From SMWN01 sp965261165 (GTDB lineage: Bacteria > Pseudomonadota > Gammaproteobacteria > Eutrophobiales > Eutrophobiaceae): a stretch of DNA of 64,000 nt. The notes beneath the pieces were generated by a model. That model searched no databases, was not told the DNA's origin, and saw only the letters and a list, made by a program, of their open reading frames with translations. The position numbers were made by a program, and so were the translations under genes. Of this stretch, positions 44,767 through 53,131 are shown piece after piece. The number at the start of each line of letters is the position of its first letter. Position 1 is the stretch's first letter. Location: the NCBI GenBank assembly GCA_965261165.1, contig OZ253445.1, positions 1,674,001 to 1,738,000 of the forward strand, in the 5' to 3' direction.

Positions 44767-47451
44767 ATGGCACTCCACTCGAAATTCCCGCAATCCCCGC
44801 ACGCTATCCTCGCGCCGGAGCTGCGCTGGTTTCCAGCGGACGAGACCTTGCGCGAGACCAGCATGGACAAGCTTATGCCACCGCTGGTGGCACAGATTCG
44901 TAAGCAGGTAAAGGCGTTTCGAGATAGTGGTTACAGCGGTGCCAGCGACACCAGCCGGAGTCTGCTCAACTGGTGGTTCAGGGAACCGCATAGGCTACCG
45001 CAAGCAGACGGCAGGATGGCGGAATTCCAATATTTCTTCGCCCAGCGCGAGGCACTGGAGACAATTATCTACCTCTATGACGTGAAGCGGATGAAGAACA
45101 GCGTTGACCTGATGCGCTTCGATAGTTCAGGTGCCGTATCCGCTAATATGTTTGACGAAAGCTGGCGGCGGTTTGTTATCAAGATGGCAACCGGCAGCGG
45201 CAAAACCAAAGTAATGAGCCTGGTGCTGGCTTGGAGTTTCTTTCACAAACTCTACGAACCGAACTCGGAGTTGGCGCGTAATTTTCTGGTAATCACCCCC
45301 AACATTATTGTGCTGGATCGCATTTACCATGACTTTCAGAGCTTGCGTATTTTCTTTACCGACCCGGTATTGCCCGACAACGGCTTTGACGGGCGCAACT
45401 GGCGTGAGGACTTCCAGCTCACCCTGCACAAACAGGACGAGGTGCGCGTTACCCGCCCCATCGGCAATATCTTCCTGACCAATATCCACCGTGTCTATTC
45501 GGGCGATGACATCCCGCCCTCGCCCAATGACGACAACACGATGGATTATTTTCTGGGCAAGCGTCCGAGCGGCGCGACTACCGATTCGAAAGTGGATTTG
45601 GGTATGATTGTGCGCGACATTGACGAGTTGATGATACTCAACGACGAGGCGCACCATATCCATGATAAAAAGCTGGCATGGTTCAAATCCATAGAAGACA
45701 TTCACAATCGGCTGTTGCAGAAAGGCGGGGCACTGGCATTACAGGTGGATGTAACCGCCACGCCGAAGCACAACAACGGCGCGATTTTCGTGCAAACCGT
45801 GTCCGACTACCCGCTGGTCGAGGCAATTTCCCAGAACGTGGTCAAACACCCGGTTTTGCCGGATGCGTCCAGCCGTGCAAAACTAGCGGAACACACCAGC
45901 GCAAAGTTTACCGAAAAATACAGCGATTACATTGATCTTGCTGTCATTGAATGGCGTAAGGCGTATGCCGAACATCAGAAGATGGGCAAAAAAGCGATTC
46001 TATTCGTGATGACCGACGACACCCGCAACTGCGATGACGTGGCCGAATATCTGGAAGGCCGCTACCCCGACCTTAAAGATGCGGTGCTGGTTATTCACAC
46101 CAAAAATAATGGCGATATTTCCGAAGCGACCTCGGGCAGGAAAAAAGAGGAGCTGGAAAAACTACGCCAACAAGCCAACACGATTGATGAAGCGGACAGC
46201 CCCTACAAAGCCATTGTCTCCGTGTTGATGCTCAAGGAAGGCTGGGACGTTCGCAACGTCACCACTATTGTTGGTTTGCGCGCCTATACGTCCAAAAGCA
46301 ATATCCTGCCGGAACAAACCCTCGGGCGCGGCCTGCGCAAGATGTACCCCGGTGGCTTGGAGGAATACGTCAGTGTCGTCGGCACCGATGCGTTTATGGA
46401 TTTTGTCGAGTCAATTCAGGCAGAAGGCGTGGAGCTTGAACGCGCCGCGATGGGGGAAGGTGCCGACTCAAAGCTGCCGCTTGTGGTGGAAATTGACAAC
46501 GACAACGAAACAAAGGACATTGAGGCACTGGACATTGAGATACCCGTACTCACCCCGCGCATCTATCGTGAATACAAAAACCTGACCAAACTGGACACCA
46601 GCGCAATGACGCACAACCCGGTGCCTTACCAACTATTCAGCGCGCAGGAGCAGCGGGAGATTGTCTTCCGCGACATCACCACCAGCGAGATAACCCACAC
46701 CACAATCCTTGATAGTGCCGGCGTGGCCGACTATCGTAGCGTGATTGGATATTTTGCCCAGACTGTTATGCAGGAATTGCGACTGGTCAGCGGCTATGAC
46801 GTACTCTACGGCAAAATCAAGACCTTTGTGCAGACCGAGCTGTTTGACCAAACCGCAGAACTCGAACACCCGAATACGCTACGCAACTTGTCGGAACTGG
46901 CTGCCACCAAAACGCTAATCGAGACTTTCAAAAAGGCTATCAATGCCTTAACCGTGCAGGATACGGGGGGTGCCGAAATACGCGCGACCATCAAATTACG
47001 CCAGACGCGCCCTTTTGTGGTGAAAAATCAGGCTTCTATAATCCCAAAAAAGAGTGTTTTCAACCGCATCATCGGCGACAGCCGGCTGGAACTTGAGTTT
47101 GCGAATTTTCTGGATAATTGCCCGGATGTGGTGTCTTATGCAAAAAATTACCTCGCCGTTCATTTCAAGCTGGATTATGTCAACGCCGATGGGAACATTT
47201 CCAATTATTACCCCGATTTTATCGTCAAATTGAAAGACCAGAGCATTGCCATCGTCGAAACCAAAGGGCAGGCAGACCTGGACGTGCTGCCGAAGATGGC
47301 GCGCCTGCGGCAATGGTGCGAAGATATAAATCAGATACAATCAAGCGTTAGCTATGGTTTTGTCTATGTAGATGAGGAAGAATTTAAGCAATATAAACCG
47401 AAATCATTTGTCGAACTTGTGGCTAACTTCCGTCAACACCGAGAAAGATGA
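44767..47451 (+). CDS. res: Type III restriction-modification Res subunit (helicase-nuclease)
   Basis: Res translocates or diffuses along DNA after ATP hydrolysis and cleaves when two unmodified sites are recognised by its Mod partner. The 894-residue protein has Walker A MATGSGKT (residues 140-147), DEAH at 293-296, VDVTATP (motif III), a second RecA domain with VLMLKEGWDVRNV, and arginine-finger motif QTLGRGLRK. The C-terminal PD-(D/E)xK nuclease is intact: YYPDFIV with D817 and ETKG with E831 and K833. GC content and codon use are visibly richer in C and G at third positions than the AT-leaning core genes, suggesting acquisition by transfer. The matching mod gene lies 1.6 kb downstream, beyond an IS110 insertion. 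Confidence 0.93.
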   Translation: MALHSKFPQSPHAILAPELRWFPADETLRETSMDKLMPPLVAQIRKQVKAFRDSGYSGASDTSRSLLNWWFREPHRLPQADGRMAEFQYFFAQREALETIIYLYDVKRMKNSVDLMRFDSSGAVSANMFDESWRRFVIKMATGSGKTKVMSLVLAWSFFHKLYEPNSELARNFLVITPNIIVLDRIYHDFQSLRIFFTDPVLPDNGFDGRNWREDFQLTLHKQDEVRVTRPIGNIFLTNIHRVYSGDDIPPSPNDDNTMDYFLGKRPSGATTDSKVDLGMIVRDIDELMILNDEAHHIHDKKLAWFKSIEDIHNRLLQKGGALALQVDVTATPKHNNGAIFVQTVSDYPLVEAISQNVVKHPVLPDASSRAKLAEHTSAKFTEKYSDYIDLAVIEWRKAYAEHQKMGKKAILFVMTDDTRNCDDVAEYLEGRYPDLKDAVLVIHTKNNGDISEATSGRKKEELEKLRQQANTIDEADSPYKAIVSVLMLKEGWDVRNVTTIVGLRAYTSKSNILPEQTLGRGLRKMYPGGLEEYVSVVGTDAFMDFVESIQAEGVELERAAMGEGADSKLPLVVEIDNDNETKDIEALDIEIPVLTPRIYREYKNLTKLDTSAMTHNPVPYQLFSAQEQREIVFRDITTSEITHTTILDSAGVADYRSVIGYFAQTVMQELRLVSGYDVLYGKIKTFVQTELFDQTAELEHPNTLRNLSELAATKTLIETFKKAINALTVQDTGGAEIRATIKLRQTRPFVVKNQASIIPKKSVFNRIIGDSRLELEFANFLDNCPDVVSYAKNYLAVHFKLDYVNADGNISNYYPDFIVKLKDQSIAIVETKGQADLDVLPKMARLRQWCEDINQIQSSVSYGFVYVDEEEFKQYKPKSFVELVANFRQHRER

Positions 47452-47510
47452 AGCCAAAGTTAATGAGACTGTGCAAGAAACCCAACGTTCGTCATTCTTA
47501 ACCCCCCTAG

Positions 47511-47528
47511 CCCCCCTTATCAGGGGGG
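47511..47528. repeat. palindromic repeat CCCCCCTTATCAGGGGGG
   Basis: An imperfect 18-bp palindrome between res and the IS110 element, followed by a partial inverse copy at 47542-47555. The same core occurs several times inside mod (49493-49510, 50936-51058, 51435-51626). It is preceded by ACCCCCCTAG and is of a GC-rich repeat type dispersed in many genomes. The remainder of 47452-47643 has no gene. Confidence 0.85.
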
Positions 47529-47643
47529 AATTGAGTGGAAAGTCCCCCTGATAAGATACTGTGTTAAAAATCCACTTATTTTCAACTTTTTTTCGGCTCA
47601 TTGTTAGAATGACTTTGCCGGCTGGGATTCCACCACAAACGCG

Positions 47644-48621
47644 CTATCTGCAAGCATAATTGACATCAAAAGGCTGTTCTGATTTTAATACCCCATAAGA
47701 TATAACCCGTAGTTTCCGCATCACCGCGCACACTGCCACTTGTTTAGGTTTGCCTTTATCAAGTAGCCTATTGTATAAATCTTGCGTGACTGGATTGTGT
47801 CGCGTTGCCGTCAGTGCAGGCATATAGAGAGACTTTCTCAGGCGTTTGTGCCCTATTTTTGACAGACTACTCTTGTTGATACTACTGCCAGACTGGGTTA
47901 TCTTCGGATTCAACCCAGCAAAACTGGCCACTTGCTTGGCGTTATCAAATAACGATATATCCCCCATATAGGCGAGGATAGCCCAAGCCGTTTTGTTGCC
48001 AATCCCGCCAATGCTGGTCAATAACCGTACTTGTTGACGCAACACAGAATCGCCCGCAACCAACGCCTTGATTTCCTGTTCAACAATCACTATTTGCCGA
48101 CAGATGTACCGAATCATCGCTTTGATTGATTTGCTGGCGGTCTTATTCAAACTCACTGGCAAACGATTCTTCTCTTGGGTTGATTGTTTGTTTAACTGCT
48201 CCAAGCGCGTCATCAGGCATTGTAACGCAACACTGGCTTCGCTTTTGGGCTTGAACAGATTTTTCTCTAACTCACCTTTGGCCACAATATGCTGACAATA
48301 ACGCGCAATGCTGCCAGCATCGGATTTATCCGTTTTATTACGCAACATTTCCATCTTGACAAACGCATGGGTTCTCATTGGGTTCGCCACAATCACCTTG
48401 TCGCCTGAGCGATGTAAATAATACGCCAAAGCAACCCCATAAACGCTGGTGGCTTCCATACAAAACACCCGCTCTTGCGCTGCGTCCAATGATTTTAGCC
48501 ATTTGGACAAGGCTTTGAAGCCTTTATGATCATTAGCAAAAGACGGGTTGTGGTCAACACCCTCAACACACACAGCACCATCAAAACGTGCTTTAGATAT
48601 ATCAATACCGATACATAACAT
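47644..48621 (-). CDS. IS110-family transposase (DEDD recombinase)
   Basis: IS110-family enzymes are RNA-guided recombinases with an N-terminal RuvC-like DEDD domain and a C-terminal serine-bearing Tnp domain. The 325-residue protein starts MLCIGIDISKARFDGAV (D6, D8 region), has CMEATSVYG and NKTDKSDAGSIARY for the acidic residues, and the C-terminal helix-hairpin-helix-like LLTSIGGIGNKTAWAIL and FAGLNPKITQSGSSINKSSLSKIG. Full length and open, so possibly active. It is inserted between res and mod, facing the opposite way, and would block co-transcription of the two. Confidence 0.92.
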   Translation of the reverse strand: MLCIGIDISKARFDGAVCVEGVDHNPSFANDHKGFKALSKWLKSLDAAQERVFCMEATSVYGVALAYYLHRSGDKVIVANPMRTHAFVKMEMLRNKTDKSDAGSIARYCQHIVAKGELEKNLFKPKSEASVALQCLMTRLEQLNKQSTQEKNRLPVSLNKTASKSIKAMIRYICRQIVIVEQEIKALVAGDSVLRQQVRLLTSIGGIGNKTAWAILAYMGDISLFDNAKQVASFAGLNPKITQSGSSINKSSLSKIGHKRLRKSLYMPALTATRHNPVTQDLYNRLLDKGKPKQVAVCAVMRKLRVISYGVLKSEQPFDVNYACR

Positions 48622-48905
48622 AACATTCTCCGGTTATAATTGTAGATAGGTTGGATAATTTAACTTCGGTGCATCCTCGTACTATTCGTGCTCAGATTTT
48701 TGGTTCAGGTTTTTGGTCTTGCACTAGATACTGTCCGCACTTGATGAAGTTTATGTACAAGGACGTACTGTATGCCGGTTTTGCAGGAGCAAAAACCGGT
48801 AAAGCGGGTAGTAGGTGCGATACCTTATCAACAAGTTTAAAAACTTACTGGGGATTACTGCATCACTACTACCCATCCAACCGCCGTTGGATAGGGTCCA
48901 TTAAA
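48622..48905 (-). ncRNA. structured non-coding flank of IS110, candidate bridge RNA
   Basis: The region upstream of the transposase start has no gene but several strong stems: CCGGTTTTGC (48775-48784) with GCAAAAACCGG (48789-48799), ATCCAAC (48875-48881) with GTTGGAT (48886-48892), GTAC/GTAC (48755-48768) and AAGTTT/AAACTT near 48833-48846. In IS110-group elements the long non-coding end upstream of the gene encodes the bridge RNA that specifies target and donor. The location and structure fit; element boundaries and guide loops were not resolved. Confidence 0.4.
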
Positions 48906-49052
48906 AACCACTAAACGAGTTGATAATTTACCCGATTGGGATCATACGAGGGGGATTTAGGGGTTGGGTTTTCCATATAACATGACCGAGGGGATTCTTA
49001 ACATAGTCACACAGGCAAGAATCCAATTAGCGCAAACAAATGAATAACTTAA

Positions 49053-52000
49053 ATGGCAAAACTCACTGAGCAGGAACAGCAGGAAGTGATTCGTTATCTG
49101 GAAGCGGGTACGCCGCTACCGGACAAATACCGCTTTTTGTTGTTCGCGGACAAGCGCGAGGTCGAGCTGGTGTGGAACGGCAAGACCAGCGAGGTTTGCA
49201 CCACCGTTCTGCCCTTTCAAACCATTGAACAGGTGGACGAGCCGCGTGCCGAAAAGCCCGAGGATGCGGCGCGGCAGGCGGATTTATTCGCCACCGACAG
49301 CCGCGGTCGTCAGCTTAAAGGCTGGACTAACAAACTAATCTGGGGCGATAACAAGCTGATTCTGTCATCGCTCAAAAACGGTGCCCTGCGCGAGGAAATC
49401 GAAGCACAGGGCGGACTCAAACTGATCTATATCGACCCGCCCTTTGATGTCGGGGCGGACTTCAGTATGGATATTGAAATCCCCTCTTCTCTCCCCCCTG
49501 ATAAGGGGGGATCAAGGGGGGTTGACACCTTCACCAAGAAGCCGAACATTCTCGAGGAAATCGCCTACCGCGACACCTGGGGCAAGGGCGCGGATTCCTT
49601 TATTGCCATGATTTATGAGCGACTGGTGCTGATGCGCGACCTGCTGGCCGAGGACGGCAGTATTTATGTGCATTGTGACTGGCGGGTGAATTCTTCTTTA
49701 CGCTTCGTCCTCTCTGAAATCTTTGGTGAAAACCGGTTTGTAAATGAGATAATTTGGAGAAGAAAACAGGCTCAGGCATGGTCATCTGATCAATTTGGAG
49801 TAACAAACGATACGCTTCTGATTTATGGAAAGTCAAACAACCGAACTTTCAATCCAGTGTATTCCAAAGATGATGACAACACTAAGAAATACATCAGAGA
49901 AAGGTTTACATTTGATGACGGCGATGGACGAAAATATATGAAGTCACCATTGGTCAATCCCCTAGTTCGCCCTAATCTTCAGTATGAGTTTCGGGGGATA
50001 AAGCCACCTAAAACGGGATGGTTATATAAAAGTGAAAGAATGGAAGGGTTTTATCAAAATAATGAGCTTGTGATGCCTTCAACTCCGACTGCAAGAATCT
50101 ACCGTAAAATTTATGAGGACACTTATCCCGGTCAAATGGTTCAGAATATATGGATTGATATTCCTATTGTAAATCCAATGGCTGATGAACGAGTGGACTA
50201 CCCCACGCAAAAACCCGAAGCTCTGCTGGAACGCATCATCAAAGCCACCTCCAACGAAGGCGATCTGATAGCCGATTTCTTCTGCGGTTCCGGCACCACT
50301 GCGGCGGTAGCGGAAAAACTGGGGCGCAAGTGGATAGTCAGCGATCTCGGCAAGTTTGCCATTCACACCACCCGCAAACGTATGATCGGCGTACAACGCG
50401 GGCTAAAAGCCGACGGCCGGGATTACCGCGCCTTTGAGATTCTCAATCTCGGCAAATACCAACGCCAGCATTTTATAGACATCAATGCCAACCTGCGCGA
50501 GGAACAGCAACAACAGCAGATAGCGGCAAAAGAAGCGGCATTTCTGTTGCTGATACTACACGCCTACCGCGCCGAGAAAACCAGCGGTTTTGCTAGCTTC
50601 CACGGCAAGCGCGCCGGGCGAATGGTCGCCATCGGCCCGGTCAATCTGCCGGTCACACGGCTGTTCGTCGAGGAAATCATCCTTGAATGCCGCCGGCAAC
50701 ACATCACCAAAGTAGATATTCTCGGCTTTGAGTTCGAGATGGGACTGTTTCCCAATGTGCTGGACGAAGCGCGCGGCAAAGGCATCGACTTGGCACCCAA
50801 ATACATTCCAGCCGAAGTGTTCGACAAGCGGGCAGTGGCAAAAAATCAGGTGGTATTTCACGATGTCGCCTTCATCGAGGTGGCGTTGCATATTCAACCT
50901 CCCTCCGATGGGAGGAACACTCAACCCCCTAAATCCCCCTTGTCAGGGGGACTTTCTATGTCATCTCCCTTATCAGGGGGACTTCCTACATCGGAGGGAC
51001 TTTCTATGTCATCCCCCTTGTTAGGGGAGCTTTCTACTCAATTCCCCCCTGATAAGGGGGGCAAGGGGGGTTATCTTCCATACAACAAAACTCTCACCAA
51101 AAAAGCACGCGAAAACAGAAAAAACCCAACTCCCGCCGAGAAAAAGCTCTGGTTCAGGGTATTACAGAATAAGCAATTAGCGGGTTTTAAGTTTAGCCGA
51201 CAAAAACCGATAGACGAATATATTGTTGATTTTTATTGCGCCGAGCTGATGCTTGCGATTGAAGTAGATGGGGACAGTCACACAGAGCAACAGACCTACG
51301 ACCATAACAGAACGCAACGCCTGAACGCCTTGGGAATTGAAGTTGTTCGTTATGATAATGCCGAGGTGATGGGTAATCTGGAGGGTCTCTATGATGATTT
51401 GTGTGCTCGTGTTTCGCACAGAGAACCCCCTAAATCCCCCTTATCAGGGGGACTTTCTGCATCGGAGGGACTTTCTATGTCATCTCCCTTATCAAGGGGA
51501 CTTTCTGCATCGGAGGGACTTTCTATGTCATCTCCCTTATCAAGGGGACTTCCTGCATCGGAGGGACTTCCTATGTCATCCCCCTTATCAAGGGGGCTTT
51601 CTACTCAATTCCCCCCTGATAAGGGGGGCAAGGGGGGTTATTCTTCCATACAGGGGGGACTTCCTGCATCGGAAGGGCTTGCACGCATTGCCGTTGAGCT
51701 GACCGATTTTTCGGTCTTCTATTCGCAAGGCTCCATCGCCAATGCCGAAGCGACACTCAAAAACAAGGGCAGTAAAATAGTCGTCGAAAAAGGCCAGATC
51801 GTCAAAGTAAGCAAAGACCAAGACGGCATCGTCACCCGCGAAATCCTCACCAAAAACTGGACTGACTGGATCGACTACTGGTCGGTGGACTTTGACTTTG
51901 AAAGCAAACGCGAAATCATCCGCGTACAAGATACCGAAAGCGGCGAATGGCAGGAACAATGGAGCGGCGATTATGTGTTTGAAAACGAATGGCAAAGCTT

Positions 52001-52136
52001 CCGCACCAAAAAAGACCGCTCCCTCGAACTCACCAGCATCGCCCACCAATGCCCGCCCGGCCGCCGCAAAATCGCCGTCAAAGTGGTGGACATATTCGGC
52101 AATGATACAATGACTATTTTGGGGGCAAATGTGTAA
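49053..52136 (+). CDS. mod: Type III Mod methyltransferase with inserted DUF559 endonuclease domain
   Basis: Mod recognises the target and methylates adenine on one strand. The 1027-residue protein has the catalytic motif D128-P-P-F131 before the SAM motif F410-C-G-S-G414, i.e. the beta-class order of Type III Mod proteins, with conserved YPTQKPEALLERII. Near residue 625 the sequence leaves the Mod family: a palindrome-derived linker (about 625-675) leads into a complete DUF559 domain (about 677-786: PTPAEKKLWFRVLQNKQLAG, FKFSRQKPIDEYIVDFYCAE, AIEVDGDSH), then a second linker with three 16-residue repeats (GLSASEGLSMSSPLSR type) to about 877. The Mod C-terminus then resumes with VELTDFSVFYSQGSIANAEA and ends GRRKIAVKVVDIFGNDTM. 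All inserts keep frame. A smaller palindrome insert lies at residues 147-156 next to the catalytic region. Activity may be altered. Confidence 0.92.
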   Translation: MAKLTEQEQQEVIRYLEAGTPLPDKYRFLLFADKREVELVWNGKTSEVCTTVLPFQTIEQVDEPRAEKPEDAARQADLFATDSRGRQLKGWTNKLIWGDNKLILSSLKNGALREEIEAQGGLKLIYIDPPFDVGADFSMDIEIPSSLPPDKGGSRGVDTFTKKPNILEEIAYRDTWGKGADSFIAMIYERLVLMRDLLAEDGSIYVHCDWRVNSSLRFVLSEIFGENRFVNEIIWRRKQAQAWSSDQFGVTNDTLLIYGKSNNRTFNPVYSKDDDNTKKYIRERFTFDDGDGRKYMKSPLVNPLVRPNLQYEFRGIKPPKTGWLYKSERMEGFYQNNELVMPSTPTARIYRKIYEDTYPGQMVQNIWIDIPIVNPMADERVDYPTQKPEALLERIIKATSNEGDLIADFFCGSGTTAAVAEKLGRKWIVSDLGKFAIHTTRKRMIGVQRGLKADGRDYRAFEILNLGKYQRQHFIDINANLREEQQQQQIAAKEAAFLLLILHAYRAEKTSGFASFHGKRAGRMVAIGPVNLPVTRLFVEEIILECRRQHITKVDILGFEFEMGLFPNVLDEARGKGIDLAPKYIPAEVFDKRAVAKNQVVFHDVAFIEVALHIQPPSDGRNTQPPKSPLSGGLSMSSPLSGGLPTSEGLSMSSPLLGELSTQFPPDKGGKGGYLPYNKTLTKKARENRKNPTPAEKKLWFRVLQNKQLAGFKFSRQKPIDEYIVDFYCAELMLAIEVDGDSHTEQQTYDHNRTQRLNALGIEVVRYDNAEVMGNLEGLYDDLCARVSHREPPKSPLSGGLSASEGLSMSSPLSRGLSASEGLSMSSPLSRGLPASEGLPMSSPLSRGLSTQFPPDKGGKGGYSSIQGGLPASEGLARIAVELTDFSVFYSQGSIANAEATLKNKGSKIVVEKGQIVKVSKDQDGIVTREILTKNWTDWIDYWSVDFDFESKREIIRVQDTESGEWQEQWSGDYVFENEWQSFRTKKDRSLELTSIAHQCPPGRRKIAVKVVDIFGNDTMTILGANV
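49493..49510. repeat. palindrome inserted in frame near the Mod catalytic motif
   Basis: CCCCCCTGATAAGGGGGG followed by ATCAAGGGGGG lies inside mod and is translated as LPPDKGGSRG about 20 residues after DPPF. The surrounding Mod sequence continues normally on both sides, so the repeat appears to be an in-frame insertion in a tolerant loop. Confidence 0.8.
50897..51085. repeat. left palindrome array flanking the DUF559 segment
   Basis: Begins AACCCCCTAAATCCCCCTT and contains three or four copies of a CCCTTATCAGGGG-type palindrome separated by ACTTTCTATGTCATC-like spacers. It ends with CCCCCCTGATAAGGGGGG and GGGGGGTTATCTTCCATACA. The same opening and closing sequences bound the right array at 51423-51676, so the DUF559 coding segment sits between direct copies of a compound repeat. 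Confidence 0.85.
51423..51676. repeat. right palindrome array with 48-bp tandem repeats
   Basis: Contains a 48-bp unit repeated in tandem starting at 51451, 51499 and 51547, each with GACTTTCTGCATCGGAGG or a close variant and a CCCTTATCAAGGGG palindrome. 48 bp equals 16 codons, so copy-number change keeps the reading frame. The array closes with CCCCCCTGATAAGGGGGG and GGTTATTCTTCCATACA like the left array. Confidence 0.88.
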
Positions 52137-53131
52137 TGGCTCGGGCAGATTTAATTATAAAGCTCATTAAAAGCGGTAGCGATGCGAATCGGGTAGCTTT
52201 CCAGAAGGCGGCGGAGAATATGATTGCCGAGGAAAAGCGCAAAGGGCACCGTATCCTTGCAGAGCGAATGCACAAGGCTTTGAGTCCTTCTCACAATGGC
52301 AACGACAATCAACGCAGCCTGCAAACACAAAAACTGCAAGGTGAACTGATTTATGAACTCAAGCCGGAACGTGCGCTTGATAGCCTGTTTTTGCCCGTTG
52401 GCGTTGAAGAGCAAATTCGTGAGGTGGTAGAGGAACAGCACCGCTCAGATTTGTTGCATTCGCATAACCTCAGGGCAAGGCACCGTCTTCTCTTTGCGGG
52501 CCCCCCCGGAAATGGAAAAACAACGCTTGCGGATGCGCTGGCTTATGAATTGATGTACCCCTTGTTTGTGATCCGCTATGAATCGCTCATAGGCAGTTAT
52601 TTGGGCGAGACCTCCAGCCGAATTAAAAACATTCTTGAATATGCCAGAACCCAACGCTGCGTGTTGTTCTTTGATGAGTTTGAAACATTAGGCAAAGAGC
52701 GAGGTGATACTCGTGAGACAGGCGAAATCAAGCGTATTGTTAGTTCCCTTTTGTTGCAGACCGATGCTTTGCCGGATTATGTGGTGCTGGTTGCCGCCAG
52801 CAATCATCCAGAACTGTTGGATAGAGCGGTATGGCGCAGGTTTCAGGTTAAAATAGAATTACCACTGCCCAGTCGCAAACAACTGTGTGTATTGATTGAT
52901 TCCTTGGTACAACGTTGTGACATTAACTTTGGTTATGCTACCGAAACGCTGGCAAAAGCATTGCAAGGGGCTAGTTACGCGGAAGCCGAACAATTTTGCC
53001 TGGATATTGTGCGTCGTGCCGTACTCGCGCATCAAGCCGACAATGCCAAAACAATCACCGTGCACAGATTGCAGCAGTGGAAGATGCGGCTACAACCGGT
53101 AGCAGATAAAGATTTGACTCATGGCGGATAG
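52136..53131 (+). CDS. AAA family ATPase (VPS4/FtsH-like module) linked to the protease
   Basis: A single-domain AAA ATPase of 331 residues. Walker A GPPGNGKTT (about residues 122-130), Walker B CVLFFDEFETLG, sensor 1 VAASNHPELLDRAVWRRF with the arginine finger, and a small C-terminal helical domain. The N-terminal 90 residues are a charged helical region that may bind a partner. Its ATG overlaps the mod stop by one base, and its end overlaps the protease start by 11 bp, so the three proteins are made as a unit. Such an ATPase probably remodels or gates the subtilase or a bound target; that role is inferred from the pairing and not shown. Confidence 0.85.
   Translation: MARADLIIKLIKSGSDANRVAFQKAAENMIAEEKRKGHRILAERMHKALSPSHNGNDNQRSLQTQKLQGELIYELKPERALDSLFLPVGVEEQIREVVEEQHRSDLLHSHNLRARHRLLFAGPPGNGKTTLADALAYELMYPLFVIRYESLIGSYLGETSSRIKNILEYARTQRCVLFFDEFETLGKERGDTRETGEIKRIVSSLLLQTDALPDYVVLVAASNHPELLDRAVWRRFQVKIELPLPSRKQLCVLIDSLVQRCDINFGYATETLAKALQGASYAEAEQFCLDIVRRAVLAHQADNAKTITVHRLQQWKMRLQPVADKDLTHGG

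Noticed and set aside
46268..46585. Additional 105-codon frame inside res
   Set aside because: It is an alternative frame of the GC-rich res gene without its own start signal or similarity.
51451..51594. Possible CRISPR array from regularly repeated palindromes
   Set aside because: Units are contiguous 48-bp tandem repeats without unique spacers, they are translated in frame inside mod, and no cas genes are present.
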